From the NCBI GenBank assembly GCA_947579665.1, contig OX388341.1, positions 4,526,001 through 4,590,000 on the forward strand: a stretch of DNA of 64,000 nucleotides. Direction: 5' to 3'. The stretch's first letter is position 1; every line of letters begins with the position of its first letter. A program made the position numbers and the translations under genes. This stretch comes from Sympetrum striolatum. Its lineage: Eukaryota > Arthropoda > Insecta > Odonata > Libellulidae. The notes under the pieces were generated by a model. That model did not search any database, had not been told where the DNA came from, and was given only the letters and a program-made list of their open reading frames with translations. This document shows, piece by piece, positions 47,401 to 61,097 of this stretch.

Positions 47401-50400
47401 TCGATACTTTTTTTGATCAAAATGCAAGAAAATGACGAAAATTAAGGAAAAAAAGGGGTTTAAATTGATAAATCGCTAAAATTCTCCGCTTTCGATGCCT
47501 TTTTTGATCATAAATCAAGAAAAGGACGAAAATTAAGGAAAAAAAGGGGATAAAAATTGAAATTTTGCTAAAATTCTCCGTTTTTGATGCTTTTCTTTAT
47601 CAAAAAGCAAGAAAATGACGAAAATTAAGGAAGAAAATGGGATAAAAATTGAAATTTCGCTAAAATTCTCAGTTTTTGATGCTTTTTTTGATCAAAATGC
47701 ATGAAAATGACGAAAATTAAGGAAAAAAGGGGAGTAAAATTGATAAATCGCTAAAATTCTCCGTTTTCGACGCTATTTTTGATCATTATGCAAGAAAATG
47801 ACGAAAATTTAGGAAAAAAAGGGAATTAAAATTGATAAATCGCTAAAATTCTCCGATTTCGATCCTTTTTTTGATCAAAATGCAAGAAAATGACGAGAAT
47901 TAAGGAAAAAAAGGGGATAAAAATTCCCAGTTTTCCATGCTTTTTTGATCAAAATGCAAGAAAATGACAAAAATTAATGGAGAAAAGGGGATAAAAATTG
48001 AAATTTCGCAAAAATTCTCCGTTTTCGATGCTTTTTCTGATCAAAATGCAAGAAAATGACAAAAATTGAGAAAAAAAAGGGGGTTAAATTTGAAATTTAG
48101 CTAAAATTCTCCGTTTTCGATGCTTTTTTTGATCAAAATGCAAGAAAATGACGAAAATTAAGGAAAAAAAGTGGATAAAAATTGAAATTTCGCTAAAATT
48201 CTCTGTTATTGATGCTTTTTTTTATCAAAATGCAAGAAAATGACGAAAATTAAGGAAAAAAAGGGGATAAAAATTGAATTTTCGTTAAAATTCTCCGTTT
48301 TCGACGCTTTTCTTGATCAAAATGCAAGAAAATGACGAAAATTAAGGAAAAAAAGGGGTTTAAATTGATAGATCGCTAAAGTTCTCCGTTTTCGACGCTA
48401 TTTTTGATCATTATGCAAGAAAATGACGAAAATTTAGGAAAAAAGAAGGGAATCAAAATTGATAAATCGCTAAAATTCTTCGTTTTCGACGCTTTTCTTG
48501 ATCAATATGCAAGAAAATGACGAAAATTAAGGAAAAAAAGGGGTTTAAATTGATAAATCGCTAAAATTCTCCGTTTGCGATGCTTTTTTTATCAAAATGC
48601 AAGAAAATGACGAAAATTAAGGAAAAAAAGGGGATAAAAATGGAAATTTCGCTAAAATCTTCAGTTTTCGATGCGTTTTTTGATCATAAATCAAGAAAAG
48701 GACGAAAATTAAGGAAAAAAAGGGGATAAAAATTGAAATTTCGCTAAAATTCTCAGTTTTTGATGCTTTTTTTGATCAAAATGCAAGAAAATGACGAAAA
48801 TTAAGGAAGAAAGGGGAGTAAAATTGATAAATCGCTAAAATTCTCCGTTTTCGGTGCTTTTCTTGATCAAAATGCAAGAAAATGACGAAAATTAAGGAAA
48901 AAAAGGGGATAAAAATGGAAATTTCGCTAAAATCTTCTGTTTTCGATGCTTATTTTGATCATAAATCAAGAAAAGGACGAAAATTAAGGAAAAAAAGGGG
49001 ATAAGAATTTAAATTTCGCTAAAATTCACAGTATTCGATCCTTGTTTTGATCAAAATGCAAGAAAATTACGAGAATTGAGGAAAAAAAGGGGATCAAAAT
49101 TCTCAGTTATCCATGCTTTTTTTGATCAAAATGCAAGAAAATGACGGAAATTAAAGAAAAAAAGGGGATAAAAATTGAAATTTCGCTAAAATTCTCCGTT
49201 TTCGTTGCTTTTTCTGATTATAATACAAGAAAATGACGAAAATTAAGGAAAAAAAGGGGGTGAAAAATGAAATTTCGCTAAAATTCTCCGTTTTCGATGC
49301 TTTTTTTGATCAAAATGCAAGAAAATGACGAAAATTAATGGAAAAAAAGGGATAAAAATTGAAATTTCACAAAAATTCTCCGTTTTCAATGCTTTTTCTG
49401 ATCAAAATGCAAGAAAATGACGAAAATTAAGGAAAAAAAGGGGGTGAAAAATGAAATTTCGCTAAAATTCTCCGTTTTCGATGCTTTTTTTGATCAAAAT
49501 GCAAGAAAATGACGAAAATTAATGGAAAAAAAGGGATAAAAATTGAAATTTCACAAAAATTCTCCGTTTTCGATGCTTTTTTTGATCATAAATCAAGAAA
49601 AGGACGAAAATTAAGGAAAAAAAAGGGATAAAAATTGAAATTTCGCTAAAATTCTCTGTTATTGATGCTTTTTTTTATCAAAATGCAAGAAAATGACGAA
49701 AATTTAGGAAAAAAAGGGGATAAAAATTGAATTTTCGTTAAAATTCTCCGTTTTCGACGCTTTTCTTGATCAAAATGCAAGAAAATGACGAAAATTAAGG
49801 AAAAAAAGGGGTTTAAATTGATAAATCGCTAAAATTCTCCGTTTTCGACGTTATTTTTGATCAAAATGCAAGAAAATGACGAAAATTTAGGAAAAAAAAG
49901 GGGATTAAAATTGATAAATCGCAAAAATTCTCCGTTTTCGATACTTTTTTTGATCAAAATGCAAGAAAATGACGAAAATTAAGGAAAAAAAGGGGTTTAA
50001 ATTGATAAATCGCTAAAATTCTCCGCTTTCGATGCCTTTTTTGATCATAAATCAAGAAAAGGACGAAAATTAAGGAAAAAAAGGGGATAAAAATTGAAAT
50101 TTTGCTAAAATTCTCCGTTTTTGATGCTTTTCTTTATCAAAAAGCAAGAAAATGACGAAAATTAAGGAAGAAAATGGGATAAAAATTGAAATTTCGCTAA
50201 AATTCTCAGTTTTTGATGCTTTTTTTGATCAAAATGCATGAAAATGACGAAAATTAAGGAAAAAAGGGGAGTAAAATTGATAAATCGCTAAAATTCTCCG
50301 TTTTCGGTGCTTTTCTTGATCAAAATGCAAGAAAATGACGAAAATTAAGGAAAAAAAGGGGATAAAAATAGAAATTTCGCTAAAATCTTCTGTTTTCGAT

Positions 50401-51780
50401 GCTTTTTTTGATCATAAATCAAGAAAATTACGAAAATTAAGGAAAAAAAGGGGTATAAAATTAAATTTCGCTAAAATTCTCCGTTTTCGATGCTTTTTTT
50501 GATCAAAATGCAAGAAAATGACGAAAATTAAGGAAAAAAAGGGGACTAAAATTGAAATTTCGCTAAATTCTCAGTTTTCGATCCTTTTTTTGATCAAAAT
50601 GCAAGAAAATGACGAGAATTAAGGAAAAAAAGGGGATTAAAATTCTCAGTTTTCCATGCTTTTTTTTATCAAAATGCAAGAAAATGACGAAAATTAAAGA
50701 AAAAAAGGGGATAAAAATAGAAATTTCGCTAAAATTCTCCGTTTCTGATGCTTTTCTTTATCAAAAAGCAAGAAAATGACGATAATTAAGGAAAAATATG
50801 GGATAAAAATTGAAATTTCGCTAAAATTCTCCGTTTTCGACGCTTTTCTTGATCAAAATGCAAGAAAATGACGAAATTAAGGAAAAAAAGGGGTTTAAAT
50901 TGATAAATCAATAAAATTCTCCGTTTTCGACGCTTTTCTTGATCAAAATGCAAGAAAATGACGGAAATTAAGGAAAAAAAGGTGTTTAAATTGATAAATC
51001 GCTAAAGTTCTCCGTTTTCGACGCTATTTTTGATCATTATGCAAGAAAATGACGAAAATTTAGAAAAAAAGGGAATCAAAATTGATAAATCGCTAAAATT
51101 CTTCGTTTTCGACGCTTTTCTTGATCAAAATGCAAGAAAATGACGGAAATTAAGGAAAAAAAGGTGTTTAAATTGAGAAATCGCTAACTTTCTCCGTTCT
51201 CGATGCTTTTTTTATCAAAATGCAAGAAAATGACGATAATTAAGGAAAAAAAGGGGATAAAAATTGAAATTTCGCTAAAATCTTCTGTTTTTCGATGCTT
51301 TTTTTGATCATAAATCAAGAAAAGGACAAAAATTAAGGAAAAAAAGGTGTTTAAATTGAATAATCGCTAAAATTCTCCGTTTTTGATGCTTTTCTTTATC
51401 AAAATGCAAGAATATGACGAAAATTAAGGAAGAAAATGGGTTTAAATTGATAAATCGTTAAAGTTCTCCGTTTTCGACGCTATTTTTGATCATTATGCAA
51501 GAAAATGACGAAAATTTAGGAAAAAAAGGGAATTAAAATTGATAAATCGCTAAAATTCTCCGTTTTCGATCCTTTTTTTGATCAAAATGCAAGAAAATGA
51601 CGAAAATTAATGTAAAAAAGGTGATAAAAATTGAAATTTCGCTACAATTCTCCGTTTTCGATCCTTTTTTTGATCAAAATGCAAGAAAATGACGAAAATT
51701 AATGGAAAAAAGGGGATAAAAATTGAAATTTCACCAAAATCTTCAGTTTTCGATGCTTTTTTTGATCATAAATCAAGAAA

Positions 51781-54700
51781 AGGACGAAAATTAAGGAAAA
51801 AAAGGGGATAAGATTGAAATTTCGCTAAAATTCTCCGTTTTTGATGCTTTTCTTTATCAAAAAGCAAGAAAATGACGAAAATTAAGGAAAAAAAATGGGA
51901 TAAAAATTGAAATTTCGCTAAAATTCTCAGTTTTTGATGCTTTTTTTGATCAAAATGCAAGAAAATGACGAAAATTAAGGAAAAAAAGGGGTATAAAATT
52001 GAAATTTCGCTAAAATTCTCCGTTTTCGATGCTTTTTGTGATCAAAATGCAAGGAAATTACGAAAATTAAGGGAAAAAGGGGAATAAAATTGATAAATCG
52101 CTAAAATTCTCCGTTTTCGGTGCTTTTTTTGATCAAAATGCAAGAAAATGACGAAAATTAAGGAAAAAAAGGGGATAAAAATGGAAATTTCGCTAAAATC
52201 TTCAGTTTTCGATGCCTTTTTTGATCATAAATCAAGAAAAGGACGAAAATTAAGGGAAAAAAGGGGATAAGAATTGAAATTTCGCTAAAATTCACAGTAT
52301 TCGATCCTTTTTTTGATCAAAATGCAAGAAAATTACGAGAATTGAGGAAAAAAAGGGGATCAAAATTCTCAGTTGTCCATGCTTTTTTTGATCAAAATGC
52401 AAGAAAATGACGGAAATTAAAGAAAAAAAGGGGATAAAAATTGAAATTTCGCTAAAATTCTCCGTTTTCGTTGCTTTTTCTGATTATAATACAAGAAAAT
52501 GACGAAAATTAAGGAAAAAAAGGGGGTGAAAAATGAAATTTCGCTAAAATTCTCCGTTTTCGATGCTTTTTTTGATCAAAATGCAAGAAAATGACAAAAT
52601 TAATGGAAAAGAGGTGATAAAAATTGAAATTTCGCTACAATTACCCGTTTTCGATCCTTTTTTTGATCAAAATGCAAGATAATGACGAAATTTAATGGAA
52701 AAAAGGGGATAAAAATGGAAATTTCGCTAAAATCTTCTGTTTTCGATGCTTTTTTTGATCATAAATCAAGAAAAGGACGAAAATTAAGGAAAAAAAGGGG
52801 ATAAGAATTTAAATTTCGCTAAAATTCACAGTATTCGATCCTTGTTTTGATCAAAATGCAAGAAAATTACGAGAATTGAGGAAAAAAAGGGGATCAAAAT
52901 TCTCAGTTATCCATGCTTTTTTTGATCAAAATGCAAGAAAATGACGGAAATTAAAGAAAAAAAGGGGATAAAAATTGAAATTTCGCTAAAATTCTCCGTT
53001 TTCGTTGCTTTTTCTGATTATAATACAAGAAAATGACGAAAATTAAGGAAAAAAAGGGGGTGAAAAATGAAATTTCGCTAAAATTCTCCGTTTTCGATGC
53101 TTTTTTTGAGCAAAATGCAAGAAAATGACGAAAATTAATGGAAAAAAAGGGATAAAAATTGAAATTTCACAAAAATTCTCCGTTTTCGATCCTTTTTTTG
53201 ATCAAAATGCAAGAAAATGACGAAAATTAATGAAAAAAAGGGGATAAAAATTGAAATTTCGCCAAAATCTTCAGTTTTCGATGCTTTTTTTGATCATAAA
53301 TCAAGAAAAGGACGAAAATTAAGGAAAAAAAAGGGATAAAAATTGAAATTTCGCTAAAATTCTCTGTTATTGATGCTTTTTTTTATCAAAATGCATGAAA
53401 ATGACGAAAATTAAGGAAAAAAAGGGGATAAAAATTGAATTTTCGTTAAAATTCTCCGTTTTCGACGCTTTTCTTGATCAAAATGCAAGAAAATGACGAA
53501 AATTAAGGAAAAAAAGGGGTTGTAAATTGATAAATCGCTAAAATTCTCCGTTTTCGACGTTATTTTTGATCAAAATGCAAGAAAATGACGAAAATTTAGG
53601 AAAAAAAGGGGATTAAAATTGATAAATCGCAAAAATTCTCCGTTTTCGATACTTTTTTTGATCAAAATGCAAGAAAATGACGAAAAATAAGGAAAAAAAG
53701 GGGTTTAAATTGATAAATCGCTAAAATTCTCCGCTTTCGATGCCTTTTTTGATCATAAATCAAGAAAAGGACGAAAATTAAGGAAAAAAAAGGGGATAAA
53801 AATTGAAATTTTGCTAAAATTCTCCGTTTTTGATGCTTTTCTTTATCAAAAAGCAAGAAAATGACGAAAATTAAGGAAGAAAATGGGATAAAAATTGAAA
53901 TTTCGCTAAAATTCTCAGTTTTTGATGCTTTTTTTGATCAAAATGCATGAAAATGACGAAAATTAAGGAAAAAAGGGGAGTAAAATTGATAAATCGCTAA
54001 AATTATCCGTTTTCGGTGCTTTTCTTGATCAAAATGCAAGAAAATGACGAAAATTAAGGAAAAAAAGGGGATAAAAATGGAAATTTCGCTAAAATCTTCT
54101 GTTTTCGATGCTTTTTTTGATCATAAATCAAGAAAATGACGAAAATTAAGGAAAAAAAGGGGTATAAAATTAAATTTCGCTAAAATTCTCCGTTTTCGAT
54201 GCTTTTTTTGATCAAAATGCAAGAAAATGACGAAAATTAAGGAAAAAAAGGGGACTAAAATTGATAAATCGCTAAAATTCTCCGTTTTCGGTGCTTTTTT
54301 TGATCAAAATGCAAGAAAATGACGAAATTAAGGAAAAAAAGGGATTAAAATTGAAATTTCGCTAAAATTCTCAGTTTTCGATCCTTTTTTTGATCAAAAT
54401 GCAAGAAAATGACTAGAATTAAGGAAAAAAAGGGGATAAAAATTCTCAGTTTTCCATGATTTTCTTTATCAAAAAGCAAGAAAATGACGATAATTAAGGA
54501 AAAAAATGGGATAAAAATTGAAATTTCGCTAAAATTCTCCTTTTTCGACGCTTTTCTTGATCAAAATGCAAGAAAATGACGAAATTAAGGAAAAAAAGGG
54601 GTTTAAATTGATAAATCAATAAAATTCTCCGTTTTCGACGCTTTTCTTGATCAAAATGCAAGAAAATGACGGAAATTAAGGAAAAAAAGGTGTTTAAATT

Positions 54701-55489
54701 GATAAATCGCTAAAGTTCTCCGTTTTCGACGCTATTTTTGATCATTATGCAAGAAAATGACGAAAATTTAGGAAAAAAAGGGAATCAAAATTGATAAATC
54801 GCTAAAATTCTCCGTTTTCGACGCTTTTCATGATCAAAATGCAAGAAAATGACGGAAATTAAGGAAAAAAAGGTGTTTAAATTGAGAAATCGCTAACTTT
54901 CTCCGTTCTCGATGCTTTTTTTTTCAAAATGCAAGAAAATGACGATAATTAAGGAAAAAAAGGGGATAAAAATTGAAATTTCGCTAAAATCTTCTGTTTT
55001 TCGATGCTTTTTTTGATCATAAATCAAGAAAAGGACAAAAATTAAGGAAAAAAAGGGGATAAGATTGAAATTTCGCTAAAATTCTCCGTTTTTGATGCTT
55101 TTCTTTATCAAAAAGCAAGAAAATGACGAAAATTAAGGAAAAAAATGGGATAAAAATTGAAATTTCGCTAAAATTCTCCGTTTTCGTTGCTTTTTCTGAT
55201 CAAAATGCAAGAAAATGACGAAAATTAAGGAAAAAAAGGGGGTGAAAAATGAAATTTCGCTAAAATTCTCCATTTTCGATGCTTTTTTTGATCAAAATGC
55301 AAGAAAATGACGAAAATTAATGGAAAAAAGGTGATAAAAATTGAAATTTCGCTACAATTCTCCGTTTTCGATCCTTTTTTTGATCAAAATGCAAGAAAAT
55401 GACGAAAATTAATGGAAAAAAGGGGAAAAAATTGAAATTTCACCAAAATCTTCAGTTTTCGATGCTTTTTTTGATCATAAATCAAGAAA
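51781..55489 (+). repeat. 3.7-kb higher-order repeat, copy 1
   Basis: Phased on AGGACGAAAATTAAGG before the GGGGATAAGATTG unit. The same order of about 40 monomers returns 3,709 bp later. Private markers of this regime are GCTACAATTACCCG, TTTTTTTGAGCAAAATG, ATTGATAAATCGCTAAAATT with CTACG, and ACGAAAAATAAGG. This first copy differs at several sites (AGTTGTCCATGC, GATAAGATTG) from the later three. Confidence 0.85.
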
Positions 55490-58400
55490 AGGACGAAAAT
55501 TAAGGAAAAAAAGGGGATGAGATTGAAATTTCGCTAAAATTCTCCGTTTTTGATGCTTTTCTTTATCAAAAAGCAAGAAAATGACGAAAATTAAGGAAAA
55601 AAATGGGATAAAAATTGAAATTTCGCTAAAATTCTCAGTTTTTGATGCTTTTTTTGATCAAAATGCAAGAAAATGACGAAAATTAAGGAAAAAAAGGGGT
55701 ATAAAATTGAAATTTCGCTAAAATTCTCCGTTTTCGATGCTTTTTGTGATCAAAATGCAAGGAAATTACGAAAATTAAGGGAAAAAGGGGAATAAAATTG
55801 ATAAATCGCTAAAATTCTACGTTTTCGGTGCTTTTTTTGATCAAAATGCAAGAAAATGACGAAAATTAAGGAAAAAAAGGGGATAAAAATGGAAATTTCG
55901 CTAAAATCATCAGTTTTCGATGCTTTTTTTGATCATAAATCAAGAAAAGGACGAAAATTAAGGAAAAAAAGGGGATAAGAATTGAAATTTCGCTAAAATT
56001 CACAGTATTCGATCCTTTTTTTGATAAAAATGCAAGAAAATTACGAGAATTGAGGAAAAAAAGGGGATCAAAATTCTCAGTTATCCATGCTTTTTTTGAT
56101 CAAAATGCAAGAAAATGACGGAAATTAAAGAAAAAAAGGGGATAAAAATTGAAATTTCGCTAAAATTCTCCGTTTTCGTTGCTTTTTCTGATTATAATAC
56201 AAGAAAATGACGAAAATTAAGGAAAAAAAGGGGGTGAAAAATGAAATTTCGCTAAAATTCTCCGTTTTCGATGCTTTTTTTGATCAAAATGCAAGAAAAT
56301 GACAAAATTAATGGAAAAGAGGTGATAAAAATTGAAATTTCGCTACAATTACCCGTTTTCGATCCTTTTTTTGATCAAAATGCAAGATAATGACGAAATT
56401 TAATGGAAAAAAGGGGATAAAAATGGAAATTTCGCTAAAATCTTCTGTTTTCGATGCTTTTTTTGATCATAAATCAAGAAAAGGACGAAAATTAAGGAAA
56501 AAAAGGGGATAAGAATTTAAATTTCGCTAAAATTCACAGTATTCGATCCTTGTTTTGATCAAAATGCAAGAAAATTACGAGAATTGAGGAAAAAAAGGGG
56601 ATCAAAATTCTCAGTTATCCATGCTTTTTTTGATCAAAATGCAAGAAAATGACGGAAATTAAAGAAAAAAAGGGGATAAAAATTGAAATTTCGCTAAAAT
56701 TCTCCGTTTTCGTTGCTTTTTCTGATTATAATACAAGAAAATGACGAAAATTAAGGAAAAAAAGGGGGTGAAAAATGAAATTTCGCTAAAATTCTCCGTT
56801 TTCGATGCTTTTTTTGAGCAAAATGCAAGAAAATGACGAAAATTAATGGAAAAAAAGGGATAAAAATTGAAATTTCACAAAAATTCTCCGTTTTCGATGC
56901 TTTTTCTGATCAAAATGCAAGAAAATGACGAAAATTAATGGAAAAAAGGGGATAAAAATTGAAATTTCGCCAAAATCTTCAGTTTTCGATGCTTTTTTTG
57001 ATCATAAATCAAGAAAAGGACGAAAATTAAGGAAAAAAAAGGGATAAAAATTGAAATTTCGCTAAAATTCTCTGTTATTGATGCTTTTTTTTATCAAAAT
57101 GCATGAAAATGACGAAAATTAAGGAAAAAAAGGGGATAAAAATTGAATTTTCGTTAAAATTCTCCGTTTTCGACGCTTTTCTTGATCAAAATGCAAGAAA
57201 ATGACGAACATTAAGGAAAAAAAGGGGTTTAAATTGATAAATCGCTAAAATTCTCCGTTTTCGACGTTATTTTTGATCAAAATGCAAGAAAATGACGAAA
57301 ATTTAGGAAAAAAAGGGGATTAAAATTGATAAATCGCAAAAATTCTCCGTTTTCGATACTTTTTTTGATCAAAATGCAAGAAAATGACGAAAAATAAGGA
57401 AAAAAAGGGGTTTAAATTGATAAATCGCTAAAATTCTCCGCTTTCGATGCCTTTTTTGATCATAAATCAAGAAAAGGACGAAAATTAAGGAAAAAAAAGG
57501 GGATAAAAATTGAAATTTTGCTAAAATTCTCCGTTTTTGATGCTTTTCTTTATCAAAAAGCAAGAAAATGACGAAAATTAAGGAAGAAAATGGGATAAAA
57601 ATTGAAATTTCGCTAAAATTCTCAGTTTTTGATGCTTTTTTTGATCAAAATGCATGAAAATGACGAAAATTAAGGAAAAAAGGGGAGTAAAATTGATAAA
57701 TCGCTAAAATTCTCCGTTTTCGGTGCTTTTCTTGATCAAAATGCAAGAAAATGACGAAAATTAAGGAAAAAAAGGGGATAAAAATGGAAATTTCGCTAAA
57801 ATCTTCTGTTTTCGATGCTTTTTTTGATCATAAATCAAGAAAATGACGAAAATTAAGGAAAAAAAGGGGTATAAAATTAAATTTCGCTAAAATTCTCCGT
57901 TTTCGATGCTTTTTTTTGATCAAAATGCAAGAAAATGACGAAAATTAAGGAAAAAAAGGGGACTAAAATTGATAAATCGCTAAAATTCTCCGTTTTCGGT
58001 GCTTTTTTTGATCAAAATGCAAGAAAATGACGAAAATTAAGGAAAAAAAGGGATTAAAATTGAAATTTCGCTAAAATTCTCAGTTTTCGATCCTTTTTTT
58101 GATCAAAATGCAAGAAAATGACTTGAATTAAGGAAAAAAAGGGGATAAAAATTCTCAGTTTTCCATGCTTTTCATTATCAAAAAGCAAGAAAATGACGAT
58201 AATTAAGGAAAAAAATGGGATAAAAATTGAAATTTCGCTAAAATTCTCCTTTTTCGACGCTTTTCTTGATCAAAATGCAAGAAAATGACGAAATTAAGGA
58301 AAAAAAGGGGTTTAAATTGATAAATCAATAAAATTCTCCGTTTTCGACGCTTTTCTTGATCAAAATGCAAGAAAATGACGGAAATTAAGGAAAAAAAGGT

Positions 58401-59197
58401 GTTTAAATTGATAAATCGCTAAAGTTCTCCGTTTTCGACGCTATTTTTGATCATTATGCAAGAAAATGACGAAAATATAGGAAAAAAAGGGAATCAAAAT
58501 TGATAAATCGCTAAAATTCTCCGTTTTCGACGCTTTTCTTGATCAAAATGCAAGAAAATGACGGAAATTAAGGAAAAAAAGGTGTTTAAATTGAGAAATC
58601 GCTAACTTTCTCCGTTCTCGATGCTTTTTTTTCAAAATGCAAGAAAATGACGATAATTAAGGAAAAAAAGGGGATAAAAATTGAAATTTCGCTAAAATCT
58701 TCTGTTTTTCGATGCTTTTTTTGATCATAAATCAAGAAAAGGACAAAAATTAAGGAAAAAAAGGGGATAAGATTGAAATTTCGCTAAAATTCTCCGTTTT
58801 TGATGCTTTTCTTTATCAAAAAGCAAGAAAATGACGAAAATTAAGGAAAAAAATGGGATAAAAATTGAAATTTCGCTAAAATTCTCCGTTTTCGTTGCTT
58901 TTTCTGATCAAAATGCAAGAAAATGACGAAAATTAAGGAAAAAAAGGGGGTGAAAAATGAAATTTCGCTAAAATTCTCCGTTTTCGATGCTTTTTTTGAT
59001 CAAAATGCAAGAAAATGACGAAAATTAATGGAAAAAAGGTGATAAAAATTGAAATTTCGCTACAATTCTCCGTTTTCGATCCTTTTTTTGATCAAAATGC
59101 AAGAAAATGACGAAAATTAATGGAAAAAAGGGGAAGAAATTGAAATTTCACCAAAATCTTCAGTTTTCGATGCTTTTTTTGATCATAAATCAAGAAA
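55490..59197 (+). repeat. 3.7-kb higher-order repeat, copy 2
   Basis: Repeat of the previous 3.7 kb at 3,708-3,709 bp. It shares GGGGATGAGATTG and AAATCATCAGTTTTCG with copies 3 and 4 but not with copy 1, so copies 2-4 are closer to each other. Confidence 0.85.
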
Positions 59198-60250
59198 AGG
59201 ACGAAAATTAAGGAAAAAAAGGGGATGAGATTGAAATTTCGCTAAAATTCTCCGTTTTTGATGCTTTTCTTTATCAAAAAGCAAGAAAATGACGAAAATT
59301 AAGGAAAAAAATGGGATAAAAATTGAAATTTCGCTAAAATTCTCAGTTTTTGATGCTTTTTTTGATCAAAATGCAAGAAAATGACGAAAATTAAGGAAAA
59401 AAAGGGGTATAAAATTGAAATTTCGCTAAAATTCTCCGTTTTCGATGCTTTTTGTGATCAAAATGCAAGGAAATTACGAAAATTAAGGGAAAAAGGGGAA
59501 TAAAATTGATAAATCGCTAAAATTCTACGTTTTCGGTGCTTTTTTTGATCAAAATGCAAGAAAATGACGAAAATTAAGGAAAAAAAGGGGATAAAAATGG
59601 AAATTTCGCTAAAATCATCAGTTTTCGATGCTTTTTTTGATCATAAATCAAGAAAAGGACGAAAATTAAGGAAAAAAAGGGGATAAGAATTGAAATTTCG
59701 CTAAAATTCACAGTATTCGATCCTTTTTTTGATAAAAATGCAAGAAAATTACGAGAATTGAGGAAAAAAAGGGGATCAAAATTCTCAGTTATCCATGCTT
59801 TTTTTGATCAAAATGCAAGAAAATGACGGAAATTAAAGAAAAAAAGGGGATAAAAATTGAAATTTCGCTAAAATTCTCCGTTTTCGTTGCTTTTTCTGAT
59901 CAAAATGCAAGAAAATGACGAAAATTAAGGAAAAAATGGGGGTGAAAAATGAAATTTCGCTAAAATTCTCCGTTTTCGATGCTTTTTTTGATCAAAATGC
60001 AAGAAAATGACGAAAATTAATGGAAAAAAGGTGATAAAAATTGAAATTTCGCTACAATTACCCGTTTTCGATCCTTTTTTTGATCAAAATGCAAGAAAAG
60101 GACGAAAATTAAGGAAAAAAAGGGGATAAAAATTGAATTTTCGTTAAAATTCTCCGTTTTCGACGCTTTTCTTGATCAAAATGCAAGAAAATGACGAAAT
60201 TAAGGAAAAAAAAGGGTTTAAATTGATAAATCGCTAAAATCCTCCTTTTT

Positions 60251-60614
60251 CCACGCTATTTTTGATCAAAATGCAAGAAAATGACGAAAACTTAGGAAAA
60301 AAAGGGTATTAAAATTGATTAATCGCTAAAATTCTCCGTTTTCGATACTTTTCTTGATCAAAATGCAAGAAAATGACGAAATTAAGGAAAAAAAGGGGTT
60401 TAAATTGATAAATCGCTAAAATCCTCCGTTTTCCACGCTATTTTTGATCAAAATGCAAGAAAATGACGAAAATTTAGGAAAAAAAGGGTATTAAAATTGA
60501 TTAATCGCTAAAATTCTCCGTTTTCGATACTTTTTTTGATCAAAATGCAAGAAAATGACGAGAATTAAGGAAAAAAAGGGGATAAAAATTCTCAGTTTTC
60601 CATGCTTTTTTTAT
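60251..60614 (+). repeat. Local dimer duplication (182-bp offset)
   Basis: Two consecutive two-monomer units share CCACGCTATTTTTGATC, AAAGGGTATTAAAATTG and ATTAATCGCTAAAATT at an offset of 182 bp, two monomers. The variants GGGTATTAAAATTG and GATTAATCGC were not seen elsewhere in the window. The right edge is approximate. Confidence 0.7.
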
Positions 60615-60735
60615 CAAAATGCAAGAAAATGACGAAAATTAAAGAAAAAAAGGGGATAAAAATAGAAATTTCCCTAAAATTCTCCGTTTTCGTTGCTTTT
60701 TCTGATCAAAAGCAAGAAAACGACGAAAATTAAGA

Positions 60736-60824
60736 AATTAAGAGGAAAAAAATTGAAAATTTTCTAAAAATATCTAATTTGTTTCTGTTTTTCATAATAT
60801 CTCGATAAAATAAGGAGAATTAAG
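60736..60824 (+). repeat. Diverged satellite monomer, type 1 (first of a pair)
   Basis: AAGAGG / GAGAATTAAG subtype, like 1290 and unlike the super-repeat copies. It lies in the replaced interior of the third 3.7-kb repeat and is repeated 273 bp downstream. Confidence 0.85.
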
Positions 60825-61008
60825 AAAAAAAGGGGATTAAAATTGAAATTTCGCTCAAATTCTCCGTTTTCGTTGCTTTTTCTGATGAAAATGCAAGAAA
60901 ATGAAAAAAATTAAGGAAAAAAAAGGGGGTTAAATTTGAAATTTCATAAAAATTCTCCGTTTTCGTTGCTTTTTCTGATCAAAAGCAAGAAAATGACGAA
61001 AATTAAGA

Positions 61009-61097
61009 AATTAAGAGGAAAAAAATTGAAAATTTTCTAAAAATATCTAATTTGTTTCTGTTTTTCATAATATCTCGATAAAATAAGGAGAATTAAG
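61009..61097 (+). repeat. Diverged satellite monomer, type 1 (second of a pair)
   Basis: Repeat of the unit at 60736 with its flanks at a 273-bp offset (three monomers). This is the only place in the window where two diverged monomers lie close together. The sequence then returns to ordinary units with CTCTCGATGC near 61,230. Confidence 0.85.

Larger units (their letters stand above)
37813..51600 (+). repeat. Super-repeat copy 3, extended by a 4.86-kb duplication and truncated
   Basis: Starts in phase with copies 1 and 2 and contains the second half of the 4,857-bp duplication. It then continues like 25.9 kb onward from 44461. It breaks off near 51,600: up to CGATCCTTTTTTTGATC at about 51,570 it follows copy 2 at 35,400, then switches to units with AATGTAAAAAAGGTGATAAA, as in the 3.7-kb repeat. 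Net of the duplication, about 8.9 of the ~11.3 kb base unit is present. It lacks the 1,362- and 2,628-bp duplications. Confidence 0.75.
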
